Under the pieces are notes generated by a model that was given only the letters and a program-made list of their open reading frames with translations, did no database searches and was not told where the DNA came from. A stretch of 64,000 nucleotides of DNA from Rostratula benghalensis (taxonomy: Eukaryota > Chordata > Aves > Charadriiformes > Rostratulidae), in contig VXAI01000004.1 in assembly GCA_013399305.1 (NCBI GenBank), positions 1,155,768-1,219,767 of the forward strand, written 5' to 3'. This document shows positions 1-13,100 of the stretch, piece by piece; position 1 is the stretch's first letter, and every line of letters begins with the position of its first letter. The position numbers and the translations under genes were made by a program.

Positions 1-1104
1 CAAGAAGTACAGAGCTTGTGCGGAAGGTGTTCTTCAGAGTTGTGAACCCCAGGTTCTCTAATAGAGTAATTTCAGGTCTATGGCTTTAGAAGGCTGAAAG
101 ACAATGGAAGACAACAATTGGGTTAAGGGCTTTTGAGATTGAATATTCTACAGGCCACTCTTTTGGTAAGGTGTTTTAATGTTGTACTTGGAACTGGAGG
201 GGGGGGGGAGAGGATTTGCAGTGCAGCTTTTCATCCTTTTTGCTTGTAGAAATCTGTACTGAAGAGCTTGAAAATTACATTTTGCTTCTCAGTTACTCAA
301 AATTTCAGCCTTTTCTGCATTCCGCTGACAAGTATTTATATACAAAGCTTGGTAAATGTAGGTTGCACTCTTTACCCCTATGCAAGGTCAAGCTGTACCT
401 GCAAATATTTATGCAACTTCCTGGGTTATCATAAGATAAGTTGGCCTTTGAAGTGCTGTTGGTTACAATCTAATCTATTCTAAAAACAAATAAAGAAAAG
501 TTGCTCTTCACAAGCATATTTATGAGCCCCGGAGATTAAGATCTTTGGCATGAATGAGTTAAATGCACCCAGAAAAAGGATGAGGTTCATGCAAGGTAAA
601 AAAAAAAAAAAACAAACCAAAAGCCCAGAAAATTCAGCTGGCTGGGAGGCTCTGGCTCTGCCGCTTTCAGGAGCAATGCTTTAGGAAATGGCTGGTTAGC
701 ATGGTGTGCCAGTCAGCAGAAACTACTTGGCTGAAAAAGGCCATGTAGCTGCTGTCAATATTCTTTGTTAATGTGATCAGTGTTCCCCTTAAATAAGAGA
801 GTCACAGAGAATAGATTGATGAGCTCAGTGCACTGCATAAAAATACAGTGGATAAATGAGCTCCTACATAAAGTGGGTCCGCAATCATGCATCAAGAACA
901 TGTAGACTGCACGTAGCTTGATCACTAACATAGTTACTGTAACTACGGTGATTATCAGGACCTGTGTATTGATCTAACTTAATAGGGGGCTGCTGGAAAA
1001 ACAACCAGGAATGAACATTAGTGAAACCAGCTAAGTAATTTCTGGTTCAAGGCCTTTTAGGTAATTTAAAAGACGGGGAGAAGTTATTCCTTTTGAGCAT
1101 CAAA

Positions 1105-1668
1105 AGATGGCTGGCCAGCAGGTTGAGGGAGGTGACTCTGCCCCTCTACTCTGCTCTCATGAGACCCCACCTGGAGTACTGCAGTGCCACTCTGGGGCCT
1201 CCAACTTAAGAAGGACAGGGGCCTGTTGGAGAAGGTCCAGAGAAGGGCCACAAAAATGATCAGAGGACAGGCTGAGAGAGTTGGGGTTGTTCACCCTGGA
1301 TACGAGAAGGCTCCGAGGACATCTTATAGCAGCCTTCCAGTGCTTAAAGGGGATCTACAGGAAAGATGGGGGCAAATTTTTTTGTTAGGGCCTCTTGTGA
1401 CAGGACAAAGGGTGATGGCTTTAAACTAGAAGAGGGTAGATTTAGGCTAGGTATAAGGAAGAGATTTTTTTTATTCTGAGTGTGGTGAAACCCTGGAACA
1501 GGTTACCCAGACAGGTGGTAGACGCATCATCCCTGGAAACATGCAAGGATAGTTGGACGGGGTTCTGAGCAACCTGATCTAGTTAAGACACCCCTGCTAA
1601 TTACAGGCAGGGTGTTAAATGAGGTGATCTTTAAAGGTTCTTTCCAACCCAGTCTATGCTATAGACTG
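1105..1668 (+). mobile_element. CR1 LINE fragment (plus orientation, 3' part)
   Basis: It contains typical CR1 ORF2-end and 3' text, such as ACCCCACCTGGAGTACTGCA and CCTGGAACAGGTTACCC, ending in a degraded TTCCAACC tail. The copy is 5'-truncated and has many stops. Confidence 0.9.
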
Positions 1669-2476
1669 TAAGCTGCCCCCCCAGATACCATATAAAGTTT
1701 ATTGTGCCTTCCCAGGATCTAAAGGCTGTGAAAACCCTTGACTGTTTAAAAGGAGCTGGCTTAGGAGAGGGTTGGAGCCATTTGTCAGGCTGCAGCCTCA
1801 AAGGAAACACTGAGAGAGATCCCATGAGTCGGTCTTTAAAGAAGGAGGCTTCCTTACTTTCCAGGGGATGGTCGTTCAGGGAGATGTGTAACAGAATCTC
1901 TTATTATTATAACTTATTTTCTCTCCAGAGATTTATTTCTAAGTAACAATAATATTTCATTAAAGAGTATTAAGCTTAAAGTTATCAAAGAATATCACAG
2001 ATCCTAAGGAGAGCTATACCAGGACTCAGCCAAAGCTTTGCCTGCAAAGCAGACCAGTTCATTGCAGCCTGATTTGAAAATGAGTACAATTCTCATAGTC
2101 AACAGCACTTCATATGTAATCGGGTCTTAATTGATGGACAAATATGTGCTGTATTAGCAGAGAATGAGAGATTGCAAGTAAGTGAAAATGCGAAATGGAA
2201 GAAATCCGTCTTATGAAGTTGTGGAACCAGAACTGTCTATATGAAGGAAAAGCAATTAGATGCTTAAATGGGTGCTAAGCACTTCCAGATACACAGTAGT
2301 TAAATATTTAAGTGCGTGTAAAGGCCAGGGTAGGAGCAGAATTTGGAACAGAACAAATGGTTGTGCTTCAGAGAATAAACAAACCTCTTTCTCAGGATAA
2401 GTGGAAATTTTCTCCAGTGGCTGAAGCACCTAGTACGGAATTTTTCTTTTAATTCTTTTTATGAAGCCTCTTGCTG

Positions 2477-2538
2477 TTTTCTGATATCGTGAAATAGTTT
2501 CAGAATATTTTCTGGTATCATGAAATAGTTTACCAGAG
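2477..2538. repeat. Imperfect 31-bp tandem duplication
   Basis: Two adjacent copies start with TTTTCTGATATCGTGAAATA and TTTTCTGGTATCATGAAATA. They differ by two bases over the first 24. Confidence 0.8.
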
Positions 2539-5122
2539 AGGATACATGTTTTCTTTTTTCAAAGTTTTCCCCATTTGCTCTTTCAGAATATAGATAAGGG
2601 CATATTATGTTTGTGGCATTGTTTTGGAAACAAGTTTTTGATTTTTAAATTATTTTTGTGCCTAATCTTTTTGAAATTCCATTACGGTCTTAACTCAATC
2701 TTGTTTTCAGTAAATACTTCAAGACTAGCTGCAAGTACTAGAAACTCTTCTTGCCAACTTCAGTACAGCAAGTGACAATTCAAATTGTCTATCTGTAATG
2801 TTTGTAACTTTTACACTTTGACAGAATGAATTGCCAGAAAAGCTTGGGAGATCTGGAATTCTCTGGACTGTTCATGGAGTTTCAGCTGCTTAGTTCAGTT
2901 TCGTTTAAATGTATTTTTCAAAATTAAATTTCTGATTTGCCTCTGGACTTGGTCTGTGGCAAATGTAGAAATTTCTCTGTGACTTCATTTAGCTTTGCTT
3001 TTTTGGCTCTGTGGTCATTAGTAGCCTAGCTGTAGAAAGGATAACAAAATTTAAATGATTCATCTCTATGGGGTTATAATTTTGTAAACAAAGATAAATG
3101 TGGTTGTTGTTATCATTATGGATAGGTCAAGACTTAAAAGCTAGGGGGTTGGGTCGAACAAAATAAGTCCAGAGATGAGCTGTAATTCTGAACCTCCTCT
3201 CTTGTGAATATCTCCTGTCCTTTCTGCTTGTCTGCTGCAAGTCAAAACACATCTGAAGATTGTTTGGTTAGTTGTGAGGTTTTTGTACCATACATGGTAT
3301 TTAATGCAAATCCAGTTCCTCCACATGTATTTAATCCTGTGCTTTGTGAGGAATGTGAGTTAAAAGATTGTAAACAAAGACAACAACCAAAAAAAGGCAC
3401 TGTGTTCTGACATGATTTTAGTTCATCAGAGTACAGCAAGGTAGAAACTTGTGTTCCATTCTAATGACACACATGGGTACAGAAAGCATGTTGTCTTCAC
3501 ATATATTAAAGCTCTCATTTTATTTGGCACAATTCATAAGGTAACATTTCCCCTGCCCAGACTTATATAAGTGCTGAAAAAGATGGGTTTGCTTCTTTAA
3601 ATTAGTGTTGAGCATGGTTCATCATCATATTTGTAGAACTGGAGAAGAAAACACCTATATTTGCCTTGTCTTTTAACATTTGTGTTTTATAAAATCAAAG
3701 AAATTACAAATGTATTTTTCTATTCTTTATGTGTTCTGGATTTGTGTGCTTTTGTTGACTCTAGAATTCTTAAGACATTGTATATACTATTATTTTTGCA
3801 AGAGCATTTCCTGTGTCCTACTTAATTTCCTGTTTGCATCTTATACCCCAGTGGTTGGATCAGGTGAGCTATTGAGGTTCAAGAAAGCAAATTTGTGTAG
3901 TTCTAGGTGTTCACTTCTTGTCCCAAAATAAGTTTAGAGTACTCATTTTGAAAGACCTGAGCCAAAAACTCCTTTGGCAGCAGTACAAAATAGTTTGTGT
4001 ATTTTCTCCTGCATCCCATCTGGTTCTCACACCATGTGTCTTTTGCATTGCCTAACTTTGTATTGGTTTCTAACACCTCGTGCTAGACTAAATTTCACTT
4101 CAAGTGGCACTTGTGGCGTACCATTTATACAGGACCAGAGCAGAGTGTTTTGGTGATCAAAACCTCAGCACCTGGTCTTATTACCTGGTCTTAGGTAGTC
4201 TAACTAGTCCAGGACTTGTCTAGGTTCTCTATCCTATTCTTTCCATGTGGCTTTAGCCCAGCTTCCAGTGACTTCAGGATTGTAACGGTTACTTGTGCTG
4301 GACCAGCACTGCATAGCAGTGTCAGTGCAAGGTGTCCTGACATGGAGACCACCTAGGGCATATATAAATTTATTCAAGGTTTGAATGTAGTCATCTGGTA
4401 ACAGTGCTGAGAACTGCACGAGTTATTTACCCTCAAGTCATTAGGGATTAGCAGTGCAAGACAACCGAACACTGACATACTGTAATTAGATGTCCCTTCC
4501 CAAAGGCTGCAAATCTCTTAAGACATAATGCATTCCTGTTCTGTGTAGTATACTCCACTGGTTTTTAGTCCTCTTTAGACTTCATTGAGGATGTGTAAGC
4601 AGAAAGTTGGAAACCACTGCATTATTTCTTCTTAATCTGTTGCTTAGTTCCTGAACTCCTTAAATCAATAGTCACAATTGTGACTCATTCTCTGTCTTAA
4701 AATTTCTCTCTTTCTGGTGCTTGATGGGAGCAGTGTGGCATTCATTTCCATTGTGGGCATTTCTGAATTTGTTTTCACATTACTGGGTGTAACTGGGGTA
4801 TGGAGCCAAACTGTGCAAGGTCTGTGAACAACTGCTGTGTGTTGGCAATCTGAAGCAGGGCAACCATTTTTACACTGAAATAATGGCCATGTACTCTGCA
4901 TTTGTGTGTTGTTTGCAGAATTCAGACCGAACACTGGCGGCTGAGGATGCAAATATGTAATGCAATAAGGTGCTATTGAACAAAAAAACAGAAATAGTGT
5001 CTGGTTTGTGTTTGTGACCTGCAGCTTGGCAGTGTCAATGTGGTGGGCGAGGGTTGGTTAGATTTCAGGTAGCTGCATTTGCTACCTGTGCTTTTAAATT
5101 GTCTCAATTTTGTCTCTTCTAG

Positions 5123-5228
5123 GAAAAACAAAATGAAGGAACTAGTGTCAAACAGTACAACCAATATATCTCAAGCCAGGAAAGCTGTGGAGCAATTAAA
5201 AATGGAAGCATACATGGATAGGATGAAG
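5123..5228 (+). CDS. GNG4: GNG4 first coding exon
   Basis: The acceptor TTCTAG ends at 5122 and the donor GTAAAC starts at 5229. The exon has 10 bases of 5' UTR, then ATG at 5133 and 32 codons encoding the N-terminal helix that packs against G-beta. It begins [10 protein letters not shown], whereas the mammalian protein as I recall it has one residue more in this variable stretch. Confidence 0.95.
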
Positions 5229-8200
5229 GTAAACTTAGATTTATTGTTGTTATTTTGAATTCACTCCCTAGTTTGTGGTATGGCCTCCCTTTAATATTGT
5301 GGAGAGATGTGATCATGTGATCAGCTGAAATAAAAATTCTACATTGAGCTATAAAGCAGTATTCAGTACTGTGAATTAGTTACATACTAATGACTTGGCT
5401 CTAACGACGCAATTTTCAAAGACTGGCTTCTAGTCTCTGCTTCTGTATAAGTGCCTTTTACCTCTGTCAAAAAGCAGTATTTTGTGAAATATTTGCAGTC
5501 AGCTGGCAGGTGGACAGGTGCTCTTCTTCACCTACTGCTCAATATGTGCAGCTCAGGTTTCTTGGTGGTATGGTAAACTGTCCTTTTAGAATGGGAATAA
5601 ATCTTTAAGATTCTGCAATACTTTTGAATAATGATGAGATGAGCTAAATTGCTGTGATTTGTTTTATTTTTGCACAGATGTTGTTGCACAAAATTTATGT
5701 ATGATTGCAATGTTCAGTTATGATTCTTCATGCTTGATAGCCTGTTGTATGTGAAGATCTGGTTTTATTGTGCCTCAGAATGTACGTGGATTAAATGTTT
5801 TAACTACAGGCACTATTAAACAGAGGCTCTAGACATTTTTAACCAGAAAAGCCTGTGGGATTACTCTTTCCTGCCATTCCGCCTTTCACAAGGCTAAAAA
5901 CTTGTGAATAAGTTGAGCACCTAAAAACTAATAATATCAGTAAACATCTTAAGAAATCAATGCTCATGTCTTTGGAACGTGCATGCTCTCTCTACCTCTG
6001 AAAACAGGGAATAATTATTTGGATGAAAAATACGGCCTCTACAAGTGAAAAGGGTGTAGAGATGGAAAGCTAGAAAAAGTAATGCATTTAAAGAATCAGA
6101 TTTTCTGCAAACAACCATAACTGAGGTTACAAACTCAGGAAGACAGTTTAGAAATGTTGTACATTAAATTCTTCATAATGTTCACATTCTTCAGTCTGTC
6201 TATCCATCTCGTGTGCTGAAATCCTGCATGTAGTCAGCATGGGGGCAATAGTATATAATTACAATTTTAAAATAGTATCAGATCATAAACTCACTAATTA
6301 GAAAGAGAGTATTTATAATTCAGAAATATCAGCGTATTTCACATAGTCTTGCTTATATGAAAATACAAATTTCAGTTGCTCTATTTTGTTGCACTTTATA
6401 GCAACAACTTGTAAGGCCATTGAATTTGCAAAACTATAGTTTCTATCTTGCATGATGTCTTGACAAATTCATCACATGGTAGATGCCTGTTCTCAGGGAG
6501 AGATATTTCTGTTTCCTTCAGTAAGGGAATGTCTGCCTTCCTGGTGTTCAGTGAGGTTAGTTCCCCAATTCAGGTCATATTGCAGCTGCACAAACAACAC
6601 AACTGACTAGAAGGACTGGGTGTGCAGGAGCAGCAGATGAAAGGGTTGGAAAAATATTGTCCAGTTTATTGGAATTTGAAATTGTTGGTACTTAGTAGAT
6701 TGTCTTAAACTTGCTTTTATAGAATCAGTGATAACTGTCACATACTACATCGTTAGCTCAGTTATGGAGATAGCTCCATTAGCTGTATAAAGTTCTTAAG
6801 TACATATGTAAGGTTATTTTTAGAGTTACCTTAATTAAAAAGAACACAGTTATTACTGACTGGCAGACCTAAAAACCAGATAGCTTGAAACTGCAGTTAC
6901 TTATGATTGGACTGTACGGAAAGGTCCCTGCCAACCTAGGCAATTCTGTGATTCTATTTCACCTTCCAAAATAGCTTTGGACCAAAAAGGCACCAAAGAA
7001 AATCTAACATGTTTCAGTATTCTGACAGTCCCTATACTGACATAAACCAAATAGGATTTGCAAAAGGTTGATATCTTAATTGTTCAAAGAAGATCTAGAA
7101 ATTATATGAAAAATTGTGAGAAGAGATTGATTGCCTTTCTATTCCCTCAAGATCTGCTTCGCCTTTTGTTCTTGGAAACTGTTAAGTGCGTGTTTCAGTG
7201 TAGCCAGATTTTTATCAAGAGTCTTTTGAGTGGTTTCAACAGGACATTTTGACTTCCCAGATCATAGCTGTAAAGGTAGAGAAATGAACTTCCTCTTTTT
7301 TTTTTTTTTTTTTTCTCTTTTTCTGGTGTTTTGTATCTGCTTAAACTAGTTAGACATTTAACAGGAGATCAGTGCTTTCGAAATAATTTAATTAAACACT
7401 GTTTTGCAAGTAGCTATAACCAAATGGTTAATCCCATAATAGACGAGACCACATTGTTAACGTTAAAAAGGAAATTTTCCAGGTGCCTGCATTATTGGCT
7501 AGGGAAATGGGATGTTCCAGCTCACTTTTCTACTATGAAGGCGTCTTGCTTTCCATGCATGGTAGATACTGTAACCAACGAGAGTTAGGTCTGCTCAATT
7601 AATATCTTGTAGTTAGAAGTATGTTGATAGTTGCCCATTCCCTGCTGTGTTCCAGATTTTTCAACTGATTTAGAAATCAAGCAGTATAACCAGAAGTATG
7701 TTGATAGTTGCCCATTCCCTGCTGTGTTCCAGATTTTTCAACTGATTTAGAAATCAAGCAGTATAACCAGTCAGAGCAGCGAGCAATGGAGTGTTTTGAG
7801 GTTGCACAAAGAGCTTGCTGTTGAAGTGTGAAAGACATGGAACAGCTTAAAAAGGGCAGATGAGGTTATTGGTGTATTGATCGGTAGTTGGAAGGAATAT
7901 TACTAAGGTGGGTTTTTCTAAATCACAAGAAACCTGGAAGGATCATAAATTGAACTTGTCTTACTTCCCCACAGAAGGGGCAGCTAGAATTATAATGGAG
8001 AAGTCAGTAGAAAGCAGGAAGTGGAGTTTTCAATCTAAGAAACACCAGATGAAATCAGATGAACAGTGGCCTCACAAGTAGTAGAAAAATAATGTCTTCC
8101 AAAGATGTTAGCAGTAAGGTTGAGAAAGCAAAGATAATATTAGTGCTTTATCATGGTTGTCCCCCAAATAAAGCATTATTTCATCTTCTCTTGCAAGCAG

Positions 8201-11200
8201 AGAAGCAAGAAGGAGAGCTCTGACATGTAAGGATCACAGTGTATCAGTTATTATTCCATTTTCTTTTTTCTTAAGAAGGTAGAATATACTCCTCACTGTT
8301 TCTGAATAGTATTGAGAGATAAGCAGTGGGATTGCCAATAAATGGGTGTGAATCTCTTTGTTTAGATGTAAAGGATAAGCAGAGTGGGTGTCATAGCAAG
8401 GATGGTAATTAGTCACAGTCCATGACAAGACAGATGACATAGTAATTGCAGCATTTTGCCCTGTCATTGAAGCTTATAATTATTAGTGCAGCTAACAGGA
8501 TTATGTTCTAACTTTGGCTGTTTTTATCACCTCTGTTATTTTGAAATATAATGGTAAAATTCCACAGTCCTCCTTAGACTAGTTCTTCAGTGCATCAAAT
8601 TTCAGTGCTTTGTTGTTTTGTTTTGTTTTGTTTTGGTTTTGGTAGTCTGACAACCAGATGTATTTTTCACTACATGAAGTAAAAATAATTGTATAAAATG
8701 TGAGTATGGGATGGGTGTGACACACACTCCATCCCCTCAATCTATGCACTTTAAAATATTTTCCAAAATGAAATGTTAACTTTCTGTTAGAATTCATCAA
8801 TCAAACTGGAGTCTGATCTTCTTCTTCAGCCACTTCTGCAGTATGTATAAATTACTTGGAAGCTGCAGACCAAGCTGTATTGTGTAGGAAAGCAGAAATG
8901 ATAAATGTGCTGACTTTATTTGGATATTCAAATTACATGTGTTTATTTTAATTCTTGATAAAAGCTGTTCTGAAACTCCAGCAGCATTCAGCTACAAATA
9001 AACATAAAGGTGAGGAAAAGCCGTGATAGAGTGGCCTTCATTTAACTTCCTCCACGACACAAATAGGATGATCAGCACCTTATTGTGTAGAGTAACAAAC
9101 CACAGTACTGGCCATTAGGCAACCTCTACGTGCTGACATAGGCTACAGCAGCCGTCTCTGCTGTAGCCTTAATGCGATGCTGAGCACAGAGGTCTGCTGC
9201 CACCGTCGTTCCAAATAACAACACTGAGCAGGAAACTTGCTGGAGGCAACTCTCTATTTTGCTCTTGATTTGGCCACAGTTCTGACTTTGCTAACGCTGC
9301 TCACAGCCACAGTAACCAATGTTTTCATTGCTCCTGGAATGTGAATCAGCTTGCAGCTCCCCTTAGCAAATGGTCATCATTCCACTGCACGAGCCTGAGC
9401 TGCTCTGGTTTAGGTGAAGGCCATAATTCATTTTTTTTAACCACAGTAATCCCTATGGGAGGCTTTCTGCTCCCCAAACCTTTTATTTTTTTAAAGAATG
9501 AAAATACATGTTTAGTTAGTGACAATGTGCTGAAAAGTGATCATGTTCCTCAGTTCCTTGTAGCAGGTTTGTTTGCTACTAAGTTGTGCTATGTATTATG
9601 GTTTGTCTCAAAGCAAACTAATTTGTGAATTAAACACTGTGATGTTCAATAAAGTGCTCTGCTTCATGATGTTTGGCATTCCTATCAGCACATTAGAGAA
9701 CAAGTTAGACATAAAAAATTATGTTGTGCTTTTGTTAGTGAAAATCCTTTTTATTGTCATATGATGTCAAAGCACAGTACTATGTAAAGAAGTAGTTAGC
9801 AAATTGTGTTACTGGGTTTATTGCTTCCAAGAATGATGACTGAAGTTGTACTTTTCATTTGAATTACAAGCTCAGGCTGATGCCATCCATATGTGGAACA
9901 AACAAGATTGTTATGGGAAGGTCAGTCTGTCAAAGTCCAGTGTTGGTTCTCTGCTCCTCTAGGGTCAGTCTACTTTAAAAGATTGTTGGATTCATGAATA
10001 CAATAACTTATTGAATATCTTAAGGATGGAAGATTAAATATGCTGGGTGTCTTTAATAAACCCTGTCTATGGGACTCAAAGAATTAGACTGGCTCTCTGT
10101 TACATTTTATGGCAGTAATGCTTATTATGATACAGCACCAAAAATGTCATTGAGCTTTGTGTAGGCACCTGTGGCTCTGAGTTTGACTTGCGCTGTTTGA
10201 ATGCAAGAGTTCAAGACCAGCTTATAAATTAATTGGAGCGCAGAACTGCCTTAATTTGAGACACACTGCTGAGCTTGAAGGACAATAGAAAAGTGAAAAT
10301 GTGCATGTTAAATAATTACGAACGTACTGCTGATTGTCATTACTTGAAAGTACTTCTCCAAAATGCTGTGGCGGTGCATTCCTCCTGAGGTTACTGGAAA
10401 CGTGCAAACCACCCCTTCTGTGGGTGTATTCTGTGCCAGTTTGTGCTTTGCTGTGGGGCAGCATAGGTCCTTAGCAAAGAAAAGTATGTTTGCTGTCTTT
10501 TGATCTTTCTTGGCCTGTCTGCATTGTGCCCCTCTTTGGAGAATCTGCTTTTTACAAATTCACAAGTAAATTTAAATGAAAACTTGTAATATGATAGAAT
10601 TCCTAAGTTTTCTGTTTGGCCATTACAGTTCTACACCTCTATGGAAGAGAGTGCCCTCACACCCCAAGCCTCATTCTTTTTCAGTACTTAAGCAAGTAGC
10701 TAATTGAAGTATGTCTGATAATAATTACAGCCCTTTATATGTACTTGCAGGCTCTCATTTTCCAAAGGTTTTTGTTTCACCTGCTTCTCTTCTGAGAAGC
10801 ACTAGTCTTTCTGAGTATCTCTGCTGATTTGCTCAGTTTGGTGCTCAGTCTTCTGCTTTGCATTGACCCAGCAACTGGTTGTTCACGTGCAGCATCTCTG
10901 CCCACTTGTTTGTCGTAGGGGCCAACTGAAAAGCAAACTAATTTTGAGTAACCACAACAGCCTTGCTTCCTCTGCTAGGAGGGCAGTCTATACTGGGATG
11001 CCAACCATATGTACTTCGTAGGTTTAAGCATTCTATAAAGCCATGTTTTAGTGGATATTTAAAATCTAAAAAGCCAATTATTTTCTTCTAGAAATTAATT
11101 TAAATTTCATGTGAATCCTCCTGCAATGCCCATTGACTTCATAGGTCTAATCTGAAACCTTCTACAGGCTGGACCCATGCCAAAGCAAGCAGGGTGTGGG

Positions 11201-12459
11201 GAAGCTAAAGCTAACAGTGATGACACACCTGCTAGAAAAATAGCAGAAATCTATTTTATTTTTCCTCTTCACTATAGTTGAGTAAACATGCTGTTATGGT
11301 CGATTTGGGAGAAGCTGTTATGCTGCTCAGGGGAAAGGCTTTTTTGTAAAGACTTCCTATCTCATTTTCTCAACTCTGTCATAATATTAAAAATACGATA
11401 ATTAAATAAAGCAAAGAGATACAGAGAGTTGAAAATATCTTGCTAACTGAACAGAAAAAGATATTACATATATGTATTCTAAATGCTTTTTAAAAAAACT
11501 CAGAGTGGCCTAACAGCACCAATACTCTTACGGCACAAAGCTGGTTTCAGCTCCAGCTGAAATGGTTTAATGTTTCCTCTTTTATTTCATGCAAAATACC
11601 TTGTATGCCAGCACACTATTACATTTCTGCAGGACTTTTCAGTAAGCATAAACCAACATTCTGAATTTGAATTGTTCATTTTAGAAGTATAAAAGTGTTA
11701 AGATAAAAAATACTAAGGTAGTGCTTCAGTTGAAATCAAATGAAGTACTACTTACAGTAACTTGCTACGGACAAGAGGTTGGTCTGACTTTACTGAAAGG
11801 AGCAATATTTAGTTTAATAGGTATGAGAGATGATGTTCAAGTTTTGCTCCTGATTCATTAGTTCTAGTGCCTAAAGAACTTCTTCCTTGTTTGTTTGTTT
11901 TGCCTCCAGAGGAGCAAAGGGTAGAGAGAATGTGGAAAACTTCACAACCTTGCTGTTCTAGTGACTGGGAACAAGAGCAGAAGCAGGCAGCCTCTGCAGA
12001 AACCCACGCTTTGAGGAGAGTCCCTGTTGCTTGTGGGACATTAGCATGTACGGGTTTTAATGAGTGAATGCTCCTGACCTTCCTCCTGATGGAGAGGAAC
12101 AGCTGAACATGAATCATAAAAATTGAAACCATTTCATGTCACTATGTTAAATAAAATGTATATAAGGATTAATAGCTCTAGCAAATTCAGAGTTGCGGGC
12201 TCTAGTAATCTAAAGGATCTATTTTATGACAGCCTCCCTTGTCCTACATTATGTGAAGAGTATTTATGCCACGCTGACTGGTTCAGAATTCAGTGTTACA
12301 GTAGTTTTCTCTTCTCTTCCCTTCTATTAGGTATCCAAGGCTGCAGCAGATTTATTGGCATATTGTGATGCTCATATTGGAGAAGATCCTCTTATTATTC
12401 CTGTGCCTGCATCTGAAAATCCCTTTAGGGAGAAGAAACTCTTTTGTACTATCCTTTGA
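5133..12459 (+). CDS. GNG4: G protein subunit gamma-4 (two coding exons)
   Basis: The gamma subunit of a heterotrimeric G protein forms an obligate dimer with G-beta and anchors it to the plasma membrane for GPCR signalling. The join is 5133-5228 plus 12331-12459, which gives 74 residues, close to the usual 75. Both splice sites are canonical and the intron is phase 0. Visible features are the MKE start typical of gamma-4, the helix [14 protein letters not shown], the [15 protein letters not shown] segment, and the C-terminal CaaX box CTIL (Cys71). A final Leu predicts geranylgeranylation by family knowledge. GNG2 and GNG3 differ at the N-terminus and in the LIIPVP stretch, so gamma-4 is the best assignment. 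The ATG lies 10 bases after the acceptor, so upstream exons should be non-coding and outside the window or unrecognised. B3GALNT2 follows in the same orientation, as in human. Confidence 0.96.
6905..6958 (+). mobile_element. CR1 3' tail remnant
   Basis: GATTGGACTGTACGGAAAGG, then CCTGCCAACC and ATTCTGTGATTCT. This is the last ~55 bases of a CR1, heavily 5'-truncated. Confidence 0.75.
7615..7770. repeat. Perfect 77-bp tandem duplication
   Basis: Copy 1 is 7615-7691 and copy 2 is 7692-7768, with two further bases of a third unit. I see no mismatch between the copies, which suggests a recent event or an assembly artefact. Confidence 0.95.
8611..8640. repeat. GTTTT microsatellite
   Basis: About five consecutive units of GTTTT ending in GGTTTTGG within the GNG4 intron. 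Confidence 0.85.
9123..9192 (+). other. Compound inverted repeat, possible structured RNA
   Basis: The inner arms at 9140-9151 and 9158-9169 pair perfectly over 12 bp (AGGCTACAGCAG with CTGCTGTAGCCT) around a 6-base loop. Outside them, GTGCT (9130-9134) pairs with AGCAC (9183-9187), and CCTCT (9123-9127) pairs with AGAGG (9188-9192). The internal loop is asymmetric (5 against 13 bases). The overall size fits a small hairpin RNA, but the long asymmetric loop argues against a classical microRNA precursor. Function unknown. Confidence 0.45.
12331..12459 (+). CDS. GNG4: GNG4 last coding exon
   Basis: The acceptor CTATTAG ends at 12330. The exon encodes 42 residues from [15 protein letters not shown] to the CaaX box CTIL and the TGA at 12457-12459. 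Conservation is strongest in the [13 protein letters not shown] segment. Confidence 0.96.
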   Translation, partial: VSKAAADLLAYCDAHIGEDPLIIPVPASENPFREKKLFCTIL

Positions 12460-13100
12460 GTCAGTTTTCAATTAAAAATGTCTTCTGCTACTATTTGGTA
12501 TCTGTATTGCATGGGTTTAGTTTTAACATTTTTCTCTTCAGATATCAATACTTGGCCTGTAACTGCAATATTTTTAGAAGGTAGTGCATTTTCTGGTTTA
12601 AAAAAATAAAAAACAGACCCTAAAAAATTAAGTTAATCCTTGTCTTTCAGGCCACTGTACAAGTTTAATTTCAGTTCTTCATAAAGATTCTTTTGGTCTT
12701 AATGAAAGTATTGAGTACTATATCAAATTGTAGGTGTCTTTGCCAGTCATAGATTTTTCTGAGACCTAAATGAGTCATACCGATTCTCAACCTATTTTTA
12801 ACATTATTTTCTTTGGAAGGTGAATTTAATTCATTTGCTTTTACAAATTTATATCTAAAGAGAGTAGTGTGACCTTTCTTCAAGTAGCACTATTTAGGAA
12901 AAATTGCCAGTGATTTATGATGTTTGGAATAATCGGTCTTACCCAGTAAGTGGTGTTTATAAATATGTTTTGTGAAGACTGTAATGAACTTGACTACAAA
13001 AACAATCTCAGTAAAAGCAAGTTGTAAGTACAAGCAAAATGAAGATGTGTGGTTACACACCAGGACTGCATCAATAAAATTGTAGAAAAACGTGGCTGCT
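12460..13100 (+). other. GNG4: GNG4 3' UTR (inferred extent)
   Basis: AT-rich sequence following the stop codon, with candidate poly(A) signals at 12605 and 13073. Nothing else is visible. Confidence 0.55.
13073..13078 (+). terminator. Candidate GNG4 poly(A) signal AATAAA
   Basis: This AATAAA lies about 610 bases past the GNG4 stop and is followed by a G/T-rich stretch, as expected for a cleavage site near 13090-13100. An earlier AATAAA at 12605-12610 sits in an A-rich context and could serve a shorter 3' UTR. Which one is used cannot be told from the sequence. Confidence 0.5.

Larger units (their letters stand above)
1..5122. other. Upstream of GNG4 coding exons, probably 5' intron
   Basis: No coding exon was recognised. 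Contents are an A tract near 599-613, a CR1 fragment (1105-1668), and a 31-bp imperfect tandem duplication (2477-2538). The short open frames here have no family features. By analogy with other GNG genes the stretch is likely an intron after a non-coding first exon outside the window. Confidence 0.6.
5229..12330 (+). other. GNG4: GNG4 intron between coding exons
   Basis: A 7.1-kb phase-0 intron with GTAAAC donor and CTATTAG acceptor. It holds a short CR1 tail, a T tract at 7296-7315, a perfect 77-bp tandem duplication, a GTTTT microsatellite and a compound hairpin (9123-9192), listed separately where notable. No other gene was seen. A 107-codon antisense open frame at 11809-12132 has no recognisable features. 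Confidence 0.9.

Noticed and set aside
1184..1429. 81-codon plus-strand frame
   Set aside because: It lies inside the CR1 fragment at 1105-1668 and is a remnant of its ORF2, not a host gene.
11809..12132. 107-codon antisense frame next to the last GNG4 exon
   Set aside because: No family resemblance. It overlaps a plus-strand frame of similar quality, so it is likely chance.
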